Source: Candidatus Altimarinota bacterium (GTDB taxonomy: Bacteria > Patescibacteriota > Gracilibacteria > BD1-5 > UBA6164). Taken from it: a stretch of DNA of 59,282 bases. The position numbers and the translations under genes are program-made. Of the stretch, positions 10,728 through 19,403 are shown one piece after another. The DNA lies in contig JAQUZB010000008.1 in assembly GCA_028691535.1 (NCBI GenBank), positions 1-59,282 on the forward strand, read 5' to 3'. A model generated the notes under the pieces. That model was given only the letters and a program-made list of their open reading frames with translations, did not search any database and was not told the origin of the DNA. Position 1 is the stretch's first letter; each line of letters opens with the position of its first letter.

Positions 10728-10759
10728 AATAAAAAAAACTTCCTTAAAATAAGGAAGTT
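10728..10759 (-). terminator. Terminator between the Cys-rich gene and the DsbA-like gene
   Basis: AACTTCCTT (10737-10745) and AAGGAAGTT (10751-10759) form a perfect 9-bp stem with a 5-base loop. On the minus strand eight T follow. It separates the secreted Cys-rich gene from the downstream redox operon. Confidence 0.75.
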
Positions 10760-10783
10760 AAAAGAAATAAATATCTTTTATTA

Positions 10784-10833
10784 AACTTCCCATACACACA
10801 AATAATCCTTTATTTGTGGTAAATAAGGAAGTT
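10784..10833 (-). other. Nested hairpin after the Cys-rich gene
   Basis: AACTTCC (10784-10790) pairs with GGAAGTT (10827-10833), enclosing CACAAATAA (10797-10805) paired with TTATTTGTG (10810-10818). It starts at the stop codon of the Cys-rich gene. The outer arms repeat the arms of the adjacent terminator, so the two hairpins can also pair in an alternative way. Confidence 0.5.
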
Positions 10834-11307
10834 CTAACAATTACTTTTTACATTACCTATTAAGGCAATATATAAATTATTTAAGATAAATGGTTCTGAT
10901 AAGTTTGGAGGAGAATTTAATTTAGCAACAAGATTTACATTTAAAGTATCTTGTAATAAATCCATAAAAGAAAAGTCTAGTATTTTAATTTTTTTTAATT
11001 TCTCTTTGATACTTGCATTATCAGCTCTTGCAAGGTACGGATAATTTTGAGAAGGTGTAAAACAACATTCACAAATACTACCATCAGAACATATACCTCA
11101 GTCAGAACATATACCTCATTCATAACATAAGATATCTGGTTTCTGCTCTATTACTTGCCTTCATCCTGCTCAACATATATTTGATACTACTATTTCTTTT
11201 TCTTGTGCTATTTCAGTACTCTGAACAGCAAAAGAAGCCATTACAGAAGACATAAATGCAATAGTTATTGTAGCAAAGATTATAAGCAAAGAAATAAATT
11301 TTTTCAT
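10834..11307 (-). CDS. Secreted cysteine-rich protein
   Basis: 157 codons. A signal peptide (residues 1-25, cleavage after VMASFA) is followed by a compact block with about eight Cys: NICGAGGRQ, CYEGG, a tandem ICSDGGICSDGS, and CECC. The rest is helical and Cys-free until a terminal NC. Not recognised as a family. The repeated ICSDG unit and paired Cys suggest metal binding or multiple disulfides, a natural client for the VKOR/DsbA pair downstream. Its upstream region was cut by the insertion sequence that begins at about 11329. Confidence 0.65.
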
Positions 11308-11328
11308 AATATGTAAAACTTAATCAGG

Positions 11329-12294
11329 TTGTGTAGAAAGAAATTATGAATAAAATCACTCGTAACAAACAAGCGCGATTTAACTCATAATTTCTTTCCA
11401 ATGCACAAACTAACTAAAATAACTCCATTATTTCGTGAAGAGATATGGATAAAGTATAAAAATAAAATGAGAATTACAAAATGAAAAAATAAAGAAGCAT
11501 TTTATGTTGAATTAGCTGAATATTACAGAGTTCACTATAATACTATCAGAAAAATAATAAAAAGAGCTAGAAAAGGTGATTTTACAGTTCATTTAAGTAC
11601 TGTATATGCTGAATTATGATGGAAATTTAAGCTATATCTTAAAAAAGAGAAAAAGCTGGTTAAAAGACTAAAAAGAGAGTCAAAAATAATAAGATATGAA
11701 AAAGAAATGGCATGAGAATTAGTTCATATAGATCTACATAAGAGGAAAAATATTAAGTGAGAAAATCCAAAGAAAAAGAAGTACATGGCTTGAATAATAG
11801 ATGATGCAACTAGATTACAATATTGAGAAATATTATCAGATAAGAAAGCTAAAACTCTTGCTTGATTTATAAAAAGAGCTTACGCTTGGTTTAAAAAACA
11901 TTGAATCACAATTAAAAAATTAATGTCTGATAATTGATTAGAGTTTACAACTCATCACAAACTATCTAGACCAAAACATAGCTTTGAAATAGCCTTAGTG
12001 AAGCTAAATATTAAACATAGTTATACAAGAGTTAGAAGACCTCAAACTAATTGAAAAATAGAAAGATTTTGGAAGATATTTGAAGAACAATTTTTTAGAA
12101 AATATGAATTTAGTTCAAATAAAGATTTTAATATGAAGGTTAAAGATTGGTTTGTATTCTACAATACTAAAAGAAAACATTGATGAATACAATATATTAC
12201 TCCGATGGAAAAATTAGAAAATCTTTTGATAAAAAATAAGGTTTGTATATAGTAAACTTACACGTAGTGAATTTTATGAAAACTTCCTACACAA
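11329..12294 (+). mobile_element. IS481/IS3-like insertion sequence
   Basis: About 966 bp. The ends are TTGTGTAGAAAG (11329-11340) and CTTCCTACACAA (12283-12294), inverted repeats with one mismatch that extend imperfectly to about 30 bp (left end shares AT-rich steps and TCACT-CGT with the complement of the right end). One transposase gene fills the element. No clear target duplication was found. It lies between the Cys-rich gene and a CDF gene, both minus strand. Confidence 0.8.
11401..12252 (+). CDS. DDE transposase (rve integrase core)
   Basis: 283 codons. An N-terminal helix-turn-helix (residues 35-60, AEYYRVHYNTIRKIIKRARK) is followed by an RNase H-like integrase core with the acidic triad D111 (ELVHIDLHK), D177 (MSDNG) and E221 (TNGKIERFW). 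The PQTNGKIER motif is typical of IS481 and IS3 family transposases. The end KRKHGGIQYITPMEKL matches the C-terminal pattern of the family. Several Gly, including that in SDNG, are TGA, so the element is adapted to this code. Appears intact. Confidence 0.92.
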
Positions 12295-12295
12295 C

Positions 12296-12333
12296 GTACT
12301 AGATTAGTACACATAATATTTGTGTTTTTATTT
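12296..12333. terminator. Hairpins just outside the IS right end
   Basis: GTACT-AGATT-AGTAC (12296-12310), then ACACA and TGTGT around an AT loop, then TTTTTATTT on the plus strand. Would stop transcripts leaving the transposase gene. Confidence 0.4.
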
Positions 12334-12404
12334 AACGAAGGGTAATCTATTCATTTTTTAAAAAAAGTCAATCCATTTTTTATAACAGAATAAATTTTAA
12401 TTTT

Positions 12405-13301
12405 TTAATCACAATGATTCTTACATTTCTCATCTCAAAAATCTATCTCAATAGTAGAATGCTTAATTCATATTTTTTCTAGTATCTCTCTTGTTTTAAT
12501 TTTTATGTTCTTAATTTCCTTAATTGAGGACTTTTCATTAATAACAATATGTGTAGTCATAATATTACTTTCTCAATCTAGAGACCAAATATGAGTATCA
12601 TGTATTTCCTTTATATAGTCTTGTTTCTTTAAGGTATTATCTATTGTATTTACATCTAAATTTTCAGGACTAGCTTGTAAAAACAATAGTACAGTTTGTT
12701 TTAAATTTTTAATAACTCACCATAGAATATATAGAGTTATTAACATAGATAAGATAGGATCTAATATAATTAAATCTGTAAAAATCATTACTATACTTAT
12801 AACTAAAACTGCTATCCAACCTAGTACATCTTCTAATAAATGTAGAGAAATAACTTTTTCATTCATGCTTTTACCATTTGTAGTTTTATAAACAGCAAAA
12901 CCATTAACTAAAATTCAAAAAATAGACAATAAGATCATTCAATAAGCATTAGAAGGTTCAGGATGAATAATACGAGGAATTGCTTCAGTTAATATAAATA
13001 AAGATCATATTAGTAAAATAGTAGCATTAATAAAAGCTCATAATAAAGAAAATCTCTTAAATCCATAAGAAAACTTATTATTTCTTTTTTTATTTGAATA
13101 CTTTTCTAAAAACCAAGCGAATCCTAATGAAAACGAATCTCATAAATCATGTAAGGCATCTGACATGATTGCTACACTATTCGTAAGAATTCAACCTATA
13201 AATTCAATAATTGTAAAAAATAAATTTAAAAAAAATGCTAATTTAATATTTTTTACTGAGTCATGACAATGATTATGTCAATGAGTATGGTTATTCTCCA
13301 T
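12405..13301 (-). CDS. CzcD/ZitB-type cation diffusion facilitator (Zn/Cd/Co exporter)
   Basis: 298 codons. A His-rich N-terminus (NNHTHGHNHCHDS) is followed by six transmembrane helices. TM2 has MSDALHDLGDSFSLG with the H-x3-D metal site, and TM5 has LLEDVLGWIAV with the second H/D pair nearby. A C-terminal cytoplasmic domain (from about residue 205) ends HCD. Known: exports Zn, Cd or Co in exchange for protons. The regulator gene begins upstream on the same strand only 9 bases away, so the exporter is controlled by it. Confidence 0.9.
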
Positions 13302-13310
13302 ATATTTTAA

Positions 13311-13667
13311 TTATAAAATATTATGTAAAAAAGAAACAAAAGTTTTATTTGATAGTGAATAATAAACACTAAGTCATTTTCTCTCTCTTTTAATTATTCA
13401 CTTATCATAAAGTTTAATCAGTTGACTTGATATAGCCTGTGAAGACATATCCAAAATATTTGCTAAATCGCAAACACATAAACTTCACTTCTTATATAGT
13501 AGATAAATAATACTTCCTCTTGTCTTATCTGACATAATTTTCGAGTATTCTATTATATCCCCTAGTTTCTTTTCATTTTTTAAAACATCTTTTAATTCAT
13601 TTATACATGAAAGTTCACTAATAGAAGGATAACACTTCTCTCATGAAGCAATAAAATCTTTTTTCAT
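13311..13667 (-). CDS. ArsR/SmtB-family metal-sensing repressor (CadC-like)
   Basis: 118 codons. Winged helix: KTRGSIIYLLYKKGSLCVCDLANILDMSSQAISSQLIKLYDKGIIK. C-x-C in LCVCDLA matches the metal-binding motif of CadC, and Cys near residues 12 and 21 (EKCYP, LSCIN) would complete a CadC-type site for Cd, Pb or Zn. Known: the apo-protein represses; metal binding frees the operator. It is followed directly by the CDF exporter and preceded by a 46-bp near-palindrome, giving a complete sensor-exporter unit. Confidence 0.9.
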
Positions 13668-13681
13668 AAAACTTACAAGAT

Positions 13682-13727
13682 ATAATAACAATTAAACTAT
13701 TCACTTGAATAGATTAATTGTTATTAT
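13682..13727. promoter_or_regulatory. ArsR-type operator inside a 46-bp near-perfect palindrome
   Basis: CTATTCA-CT-TGAATAG (13697-13712) matches the TTCA..TGAA type of ArsR/CadC operator. It is flanked by ATAATAACAATTAA (13682-13695) and TTAATTGTTATTAT (13714-13727), which are also exact inverted repeats, so the whole 46 bp is symmetric except for the centre spacer and one A-A pair. It lies 15 bases upstream of the regulator's ATG, where the promoter is expected. Confidence 0.75.
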
Positions 13728-13973
13728 ATATAAGTCAAATTTACTTTATTATTCAATTCTCAGGATTTTTTATACATTTCATGTCTATTTAAATTTTAAA
13801 AAACATCAATTATAACCATACAATATTAAATTTGCATTAAATTGTTAATGTTTTTACAAAAAATCTTTTTGGCTATTTGATGACTCTAAATTGCATAATC
13901 AAAACCAATTTGCAAATTATATGTATATATATATACTACAATTAATCTATTTATTTAAAAAAATCTATTTATT
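13728..13973. other. Intergenic stretch before the inovirus genes
   Basis: No gene seen. Contains three ATTTGCA/AATTGCA boxes (about 13833, 13892, 13910), an alternating TATATATATA tract, and two copies of the word CTATTTATT just before the ATG at 13974. Could hold the phage promoter or repressor sites. Confidence 0.3.
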
Positions 13974-14135
13974 ATGAAAGAGCCAAAATCAATTAGAATT
14001 GATGATAAAACTAAAATAAAACTTGATAAATTAGTTGTTGAAACTACATGAGTAGAATTAACTACTTATGATGACAAAATAAATTTCTTAATTTGGTTCT
14101 ACTGAAGTCACAAAAACAACAATTGAAAATTTTAA
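13974..14135 (+). CDS. Small inovirus protein, possibly a DNA-binding regulator
   Basis: 53 codons: KEPKSIRIDDKTKIKLDKLV then an acidic, aromatic C-terminal half (INFLIWFYG). The start resembles a ribbon-helix-helix arm (basic strand then Lys-rich helix), but the protein is too short to be sure. First gene of the phage module, separated from the next by a promoter and hairpin. Confidence 0.5.
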
Positions 14136-14180
14136 ATTTATTTAATGTAAATTAATTTACTACAAAATGTAAATTAAAGT

Positions 14181-14208
14181 TTGATTTTTTATTCACTCTA
14201 TATATAAT
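14181..14208 (+). promoter_or_regulatory. Inovirus promoter
   Basis: TTGATT (14181-14186), 16-base spacer, TATAAT (14203-14208). The predicted start lies inside the arm of the next hairpin, so every transcript would begin with that structure. Confidence 0.55.
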
Positions 14209-14209
14209 G

Positions 14210-14268
14210 CTTATAGATATTTTAAAAGTAGTTTAAATTACTTGAATATCTATAAGTATTTTTATTTT
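14210..14268 (+). other. Long hairpin at the phage promoter (attenuator or packaging-signal candidate)
   Basis: CTTATAGATATT (14210-14221) pairs with AATATCTATAAG (14245-14256); inside it AAGTAG and TTACTT pair around TTTAAA. TATTTTTATTTTG follows, as in a terminator. Position immediately after the promoter suggests attenuation; filamentous phages also carry a hairpin as packaging signal in their intergenic region. Confidence 0.5.
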
Positions 14269-14283
14269 GTAACTTCTTTTCTA

Positions 14284-14526
14284 ATGTCGTGAGTAAAAAA
14301 CACAATAAAGAAAGATGAACTTTATAAGAATTGAAACTTTGTAGTTTCAGCTTATGAGTTTACAATTCCAAATGGTGAAAGAGCTGGTGCAATTCTAAAT
14401 TTAATAGAATTGAAAACTGTGAAAAAAAGATGGTCTGAAGATATTAAATCTTATTATGATCAAAATCAATATATTACAGTTACTGAAGAACAATTAATTG
14501 ATCTTTTGAAAACTGTAAAAATGTAA
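14284..14526 (+). CDS. Small inovirus protein, ssDNA-binding (pV-like) candidate
   Basis: 80 codons, basic to neutral: TIKKDELYKNGNFVVSAYEF, then ERAGAILNLIELKTVKKRWS and a terminal helix TEEQLIDLLKTVKM. The size, strand-rich central part and position before the coat gene fit the single-stranded DNA-binding protein of filamentous phages. Assignment rests on position and size only. Confidence 0.5.
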
Positions 14527-14549
14527 TTAAATATAGTCTATTTATTAAA

Positions 14550-14650
14550 AAATTAACAGAGGCTTTTATATATGAGATGAGGTTTTTTGCCTCTCCTTAT
14601 CTCAATATATAGGGGTCTTTTTTTGTGCTCTTAATTTAGGAGCTCCATAT
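14550..14650 (+). other. Structured leader before the coat gene
   Basis: Two alternative stems share one strand: AGAGGC (14558-14563) with GCCTCT (14589-14594), or GAGG (14579-14582) with CCTC (14590-14593). A run of eight T follows at about 14616, then GCTC/GAGC arms around 14627-14643. Terminator-like ahead of the strongly expressed coat gene; no gene here. Confidence 0.4.
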
Positions 14651-14675
14651 TTTATTTGCTTAATCTTTTGTAAAT

Positions 14676-14921
14676 ATGAGCAATATATTTACTGCAATTG
14701 GGTTAGGATTGTTAACTTTATTATCGCTTTGAGCTACAGTTAGCTCAGATGCTTTAGTTTCAGTTGATGCCACTGAAGTTAGTGCTTTAGGAACTGGTAT
14801 TGCCAATATGGCACAATCATTTATTAGTGTTGGTATGCAATTATTACCATTAATCTTACCTTTACTTGCTGTGTTTCTTATCTTCGGATTTGTTAAAGGA
14901 TTCGTTACTAGAAGATGATAA
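14676..14921 (+). CDS. Inovirus major coat protein (pVIII-like)
   Basis: 81 codons. Layout of a filamentous-phage major coat precursor: hydrophobic signal (residues 4-24, TAIGLGLLTLLSLGATVSS), a short acidic amphipathic N-terminal part of the mature protein (DALVSVDATEVSALG), a hydrophobic helix QLLPLILPLLAVFLIFGFV, and a basic end KGFVTRRG. Only two Gly are TGA; the rest are GGN, unlike its neighbours, which may reflect high expression. Followed at once by a strong terminator, as is usual after gene VIII. Confidence 0.85.
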
Positions 14922-14925
14922 GAAA

Positions 14926-14957
14926 AAAAGGGAGATAAAATCTCCCTTTTTACTTTT
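14926..14957 (+). terminator. Strong terminator after the coat gene
   Basis: AAAAGGGAGAT (to about 14936) and ATCTCCCTTTTT enclose an AAA loop; seven bases after the coat stop. Corresponds to the central terminator of filamentous phages. Confidence 0.85.
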
Positions 14958-14970
14958 TAAAAAATAAAAA

Positions 14971-15120
14971 ATGTTTGATTTACTATTTTCAAGCTCAATT
15001 TTTACTCAATTTTTCATAAATTATTTTTGATTTTTCTTCCAAAATATTTTTTGAATTATATTTTTATGCTTCGCTCTTTACTTACTTTGATTTATTTTTT
15101 CAATTCTTAACCATAAATAA
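14971..15120 (+). CDS. Small inovirus membrane protein
   Basis: 49 codons, very rich in Phe with one long hydrophobic segment (residues 13-46: FFINYFGFFFQNIFG, IIFLCFALYLLGFIF). Size and place, between coat and adhesin genes, match the pVII/pIX class of minor tip proteins. Three Gly are all TGA. Confidence 0.6.
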
Positions 15121-15122
15121 AT

Positions 15123-15410
15123 ATGTATTTATGAAATTGCAAATTTAGTTCTATTGATACTAAAATATGACAAGAATATATAACTGATTTAGATTGTTCT
15201 AGTTTTAGTTGAAGTATTGATATTAATCCTCCAACTTATACATGAACTGGTCAAGTTTATAGAGCTTGATTTTTGTGAGATGACTGAGCTTATTATATTT
15301 CTCAGGACTTATTTTTTACTTTTTTAATTTGGTTTTGGTCTATTTTTTTTGTTGCATTTTCAATAATAGCTTTATCTATTAAATCATTTAAATTATGATC
15401 AAAAAAATAA
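15123..15410 (+). CDS. Inovirus minor membrane protein
   Basis: 95 codons. N-terminal 60 residues are polar with two Cys (LGNCKF, DLDCSS) and a Gly-rich part; a C-terminal transmembrane helix (about 65-90, FFTFLIWFWSIFFVAFSIIA) ends in a basic tail. No signal peptide, so topology is N-out/C-in. Could be a minor coat protein. Its last 16 bases overlap the start of the adhesin gene. Confidence 0.6.
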
Positions 15411-17503
15411 TACTCTCGATATGAATATTTATGCTATCAAGTGTGTCAGCTTTTTCTGATTATGATTATTATATTTGAAATGAACATTATTTTCTTAAAG
15501 ATATAAATTGATGTTCTTTGTATGATAGTAACAATAATCTACTTGATAATATTTCAACTAATAACTGTTATTCTCTAAGTTATGATAGTTGATTAAAAAA
15601 ATATTATATACATATAAATACATGACAAGAACTTATTAATAGTAAATGGGTTTATTACTTTGATATTTACTACATAAATAATAATTCTTTTAATTATTAT
15701 ACCAATTTTATAATAAATTGAAGTTGGCATGATTTTAAATTTCTATATAATTGAAACTTTGCTAATACGTCTGATAGTTATCTAGACTCATTATGATATT
15801 GAAAATTAAATACATTCTGACAATGAGGTTTTTTAAGAAATGTATGATCTAAAAGATTATATTTTTCATGACAAAATATTTATGTAAGTAATGATACTTG
15901 ATTAGCAAATAGTATAAGTTTTTGAAAAGATCCAAATTACTGAGATATAAATGCTTTTCCAATTGATGATAACAATTTTGCTGTATTAGATAAAAATACT
16001 GATTGAACATATAAATATTATATTTTCTCAGATAATCTGTGAACTTTACAATATTCAAGTAATAACATAACTTTAACTTGATGACCAACTTCATGTAATG
16101 ATTTTTCTTCATTAGATCCATGGATTTATGATGATTGTAATATGTTTTGATTTGAACAGTTTTGTAATATGGATATGTATCGAGTTTGCTCAAGTAATGC
16201 AAATATAAAATATAATACTGAAAATAAAATAATTGTAGAAAATAAATATGACAGTTTTTCAGAAGAAAACACATATCTTCAATCAATAAATTCATCTCCA
16301 AATCAAAATATTGATTGATATTTTACTGATCAATATGTATGGAATTCTGATTTACCTTGTAGAGTCTATTATAAAACTGATTGAATAACTCCAAGTTGTA
16401 CTTGAAAACTTATACAAAATTGAAACTCACTTTATTGTAATCCAAATTTAACACATCTATGAATTACATATACAAGTTCATTTTTCTCATATTATACAGA
16501 TGAAACTACTTCAAATTATCTATGTTGAGCTGTATATGATAATTCTTGAATTCAATGACCTCCTTGACCTCCATGACAAGATTGAGCTGATTGAACAAAC
16601 TGAATAAATGGTACTAATTGAGTAGATTGAATAAATTGAACTAATGGTATTGATTGAGTAGATTGACAAGACTGAGCTGACTGATTTAGTTGTTGGGATA
16701 CAAATTTAAATCATATAAATGATATATCAGAAGATAAAAATAATGACTGATATTTTAATACTCTAGATTGTTACTGAAGTACATGAGCTAATTGACAAAA
16801 TTGAACTGACTGAAAAGACTGAATTGACTGAGTAAATGGTATAGATTGAAAAAATTGAGAAACTATTGAAACTTTATCTGATGATACTAAATGATTTTGG
16901 GATTGAATATTTGATAAAATAGGATGATTGTTTTCTATTGGTGAGGATAAAATTAGTTGATTAAATGATACTTTAAGTTGAGCATTAGATACTTGAACTT
17001 CTTGATTTTCTATATGAAATGGTTGATTTTCTGAAATAGATTTTACTCCATGAAATAATAACTATGGAAATATAATAAATAAAAATGAAAATAATAAAAC
17101 CTGTGATATGTTCAATACTGATTGAAGTTTTGCATATTATTCAAATTGAAGTATGGATCTAACTATTGATTTAAATTGAATTCTCAATTTATCTTATGCT
17201 GACAAAGTTCCATTTCTAGAAGAATTATTATTTATACCAAATAAAATATTTTGATTTGTTACAAATCCATTACAAAATATTTTTTCTACTCTTAGAGTTT
17301 TTGGTTGAATATGAGAAAATACTTATTGCTACTTCTGAACACTTCAAACAATAGAATTTCAAAAACATATAAAAGTTTGAGCTAGTTTTTTTTGATGAGA
17401 ACTTATTTTTGTTCAATGAACTTTAACTACTATTGATTACCTAATTTTGTTTTTTATGTGATTACCTCTACTTATTTTAACAGTTAGAATACTTCTTTAC
17501 TAA
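15395..17503 (+). CDS. pIII-like adsorption protein with collagen-like Gly-X-Y tracts
   Basis: 702 codons. Signal peptide at residues 1-18 (KIILSIGIFMLSSVSA). A large N-terminal part with many paired Cys resembles a receptor-binding domain. Two collagen-like tracts follow: residues 385-430 (15 Gly-X-Y triplets, starting GIQGPPGPPGQDGADG) and 461-488 (9 triplets). A Ser/Gly-rich linker leads to a C-terminal membrane helix (DYLILFFMGLPLLILTVRILLY). Known: pIII of inoviruses has the same order, receptor domains, Gly-rich linkers and C-terminal anchor. Of the 16 Gly in the first tract, 14 are TGA. Read with the standard code the gene would contain dozens of stops. Confidence 0.8.
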
Positions 17504-17509
17504 AATAAT

Positions 17510-17842
17510 ATGCCTGCAATATTACTTACCATATGAACTGCGATAATATCAGTTTTATGATTTCTTACAAAAACTGGAACAAAAGTTATATCATGACTTG
17601 TTCCTATTTTGTATGAGTTTGTAAAAAAATCTTTTAGGATTCTATTTTTAGTAGCATTTTGGGGGTTATTTTTAAACTTTACAACAACTTTAATTGCTTT
17701 TATCTTATATCATATCAATTTAACAGTTTGAGTTGCATTATCAAACTATACTACTGGTTTTACAGTTAATATTTTATCTTATTACATCCTTTGAATTGTT
17801 ATATTAATAGTTTGAAAGATTTTTTATAAATTAATATCTTAA
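17510..17842 (+). CDS. pVI-like inovirus membrane protein
   Basis: 110 codons, three hydrophobic segments (about 2-20, 45-66, 84-105) with a basic patch KKSFR before the second. Position between the adhesin and Zot genes, size and multi-span topology are those of the minor tip protein pVI. Ends 3 bases before the Zot ATG. Confidence 0.7.
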
Positions 17843-17845
17843 AAA

Positions 17846-18673
17846 ATGAATTGATTTTATATTGTTATGTGAGAGTTTTGATCTTGAAAAACTCAAAATA
17901 TAACTAAATACTTAAAAGTATATAATCCGAAAAAAGAAATCAATATTTCTAATTATTATAATTGATATAGTCAATTTCAAATATCTAATCATACTGATTT
18001 AATAAATATATTAAGTGATATTTATGATTATCATCAATATATTAATTTATATGAATATAGAGAAAAATTATATACTCATAAAAAAAGTAAATTGCCAACT
18101 TATCTTGAATGAGCTAGATTATTTCATGAAAAATATTGAAATAACTTACAAAAAAACATTAAATTTAATATAGCTCTTGATGAAGCTAGTATATATTTTA
18201 ATCCTAGAGATTTTAAAAATAATTTCTGATGAGAAAATGTTAAACTTCTTGATTTTATATATCAACCTAGAAAGCTTAATTTATTATTCCTGGTAGTTGT
18301 TCAAAATCCATTGGAACTGGATGTTAAATTTAGAAGACTTGCTAGTTATTACAGGAAGTATTATAAATGATTTAGAATTATCAGGTGGCACAAGGATTAT
18401 TACTTCCCTAATCCTGAAGAAATGGATTTTGAAAAAGCTGATATAGTTGGTAGATGAGTAAACTTCAATTTTTATCCATTATTTCCTAAGTATGATTACA
18501 ATACAAAAGAACTAATTAAACCAGGAGAAAGTATTTATAATAAATGAGATTTACTGAAACATTTATCTAATAATTTTACAGTGACTAAAAAAAGAGGCAA
18601 AAAATTAAATTTTAATTTTAACTTTTTACCTCTATGAAAACTGAAATATCAAAAAACAATTATTGGAGTATAA
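17846..18673 (+). CDS. zot: Zot/pI-family assembly ATPase
   Basis: 275 codons. Walker A G9-E-F-G-S-G-K15-T16 with Gly 9, 12 and 14 all TGA; Walker B FNIALD112E113ASIYF; sensor-like LLFLVVVQNPLELD. The pattern Walker A at the extreme N-terminus and DEA in Walker B is that of the Zot family. Known: pI/Zot powers extrusion of filamentous phage through the envelope. Most Zot proteins have a membrane helix after the ATPase; here none is obvious, and the membrane part may be supplied by the overlapping next gene. Confidence 0.85.
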
Positions 18674-18957
18674 AAAAAATAAACTTTGTTCTCCTTATAC
18701 TATTTACATGTTTAAATGATTTAGATTATTTTAGTACTATTCTTTCTCTCTTAAGTTGATGAATTGAAATAAATCCAATAGCTTGATTTATACTTCAATC
18801 TCATATGATTTTCTTCTTATACAAGATTATTATTCTTCCTATGATTGTTTGGTATATGATTTATGAAAGTAATAGTAAAAAAGTTATGTGGATTATGATA
18901 TGAGTAAATTTAATTTATTTATTGGCTGTTTGGTGAAATTTAAGAGTAGTTTTTTAA
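18634..18957 (+). CDS. Membrane protein overlapping zot
   Basis: 107 codons, starting 40 bases inside zot in another frame. Three hydrophobic segments: residues 17-27 plus, INFVLLILFTCLNDLDYF, then HMIFFLYKIIILPMIVWYMI and VMWIMIGVNLIYLLAVW. The first part resembles DUF5658-like small membrane proteins (L-N-x-x-D motif). Translation coupling with zot suggests an assembly partner. Terminator follows. Confidence 0.65.
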
Positions 18958-18960
18958 TGT

Positions 18961-18994
18961 AAAAGACAATAATATATCTATATTATTGTCTTTT
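18961..18994. terminator. Bidirectional terminator closing the inovirus module
   Basis: AAAAGACAATAATA and TATTATTGTCTTTT form a perfect 14-bp stem with a 6-base loop; T-runs on both strands. Serves zot's transcript and the convergent toxin gene, whose stop lies in the right arm. Confidence 0.85.
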
Positions 18995-19403
18995 ATTGTA
19001 ATCAAGAAAAAAGCTTAGCTATTTCTTTATAATTATTTTTTATTTCTCATTCCCACCAATCAGTTTCACGATCTCACTGAATATCTGTTTTTCAATAAAG
19101 TAATAATATTTTACATTCTTCAATTTCATTATTTTGAAAAACAATATATCTATTTCATGATCAATGTGGTGAATCATTGGTTCATGCTACTTTAAATTCA
19201 CATTTTAGTATATTTCAAATATCACATGAATGAATTTCTTCAACTAATGATTTATTTTTGAATTTATTTATACGAGATAATGTAAAATCTATTGCTTTAT
19301 AAGTAGTAAGCCAAATATTTTTATATTTCTTTTTAAATCTTTTAATAAAATGTCTTTCAGCATAATCACCCACTATTACTTTGAAAGTTGTATTAATAGA
19401 CAT
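18993..19403 (-). CDS. Toxin of a Panacea-type toxin-antitoxin pair (RelE/HigB-like)
   Basis: 136 codons. Starts at ATG 19403, overlapping the end of the antitoxin gene by 11 bases; a longer in-frame start (19493) would run into the partner. N-terminal basic helix AERHFIKRFKKKYKNIW, central strand and loop with Cys, then VFQNNEIEECKILLLYGKTDI and ETDWWEGEI. The helix-strand order and the late K-I-L-L-L-Y-x-K strand recall HigB/RelE-fold mRNA interferases. Pairing with a Panacea protein is the stronger evidence that it is a toxin. Confidence 0.65.

Noticed and set aside
11329-12294. Target-site duplication of the IS
   Set aside because: The bases next to the two ends (TCAGG and CGTAC) do not match.
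13668-13973. tRNA gene or attachment site
   Set aside because: No cloverleaf can be drawn; the palindrome is fully explained as the ArsR-type operator.
15849-16301. Open frame of 150 codons on the minus strand
   Set aside because: Shadow of the phage adhesin gene; rich in Tyr/His/Leu from antisense AT bias, no initiation signal.
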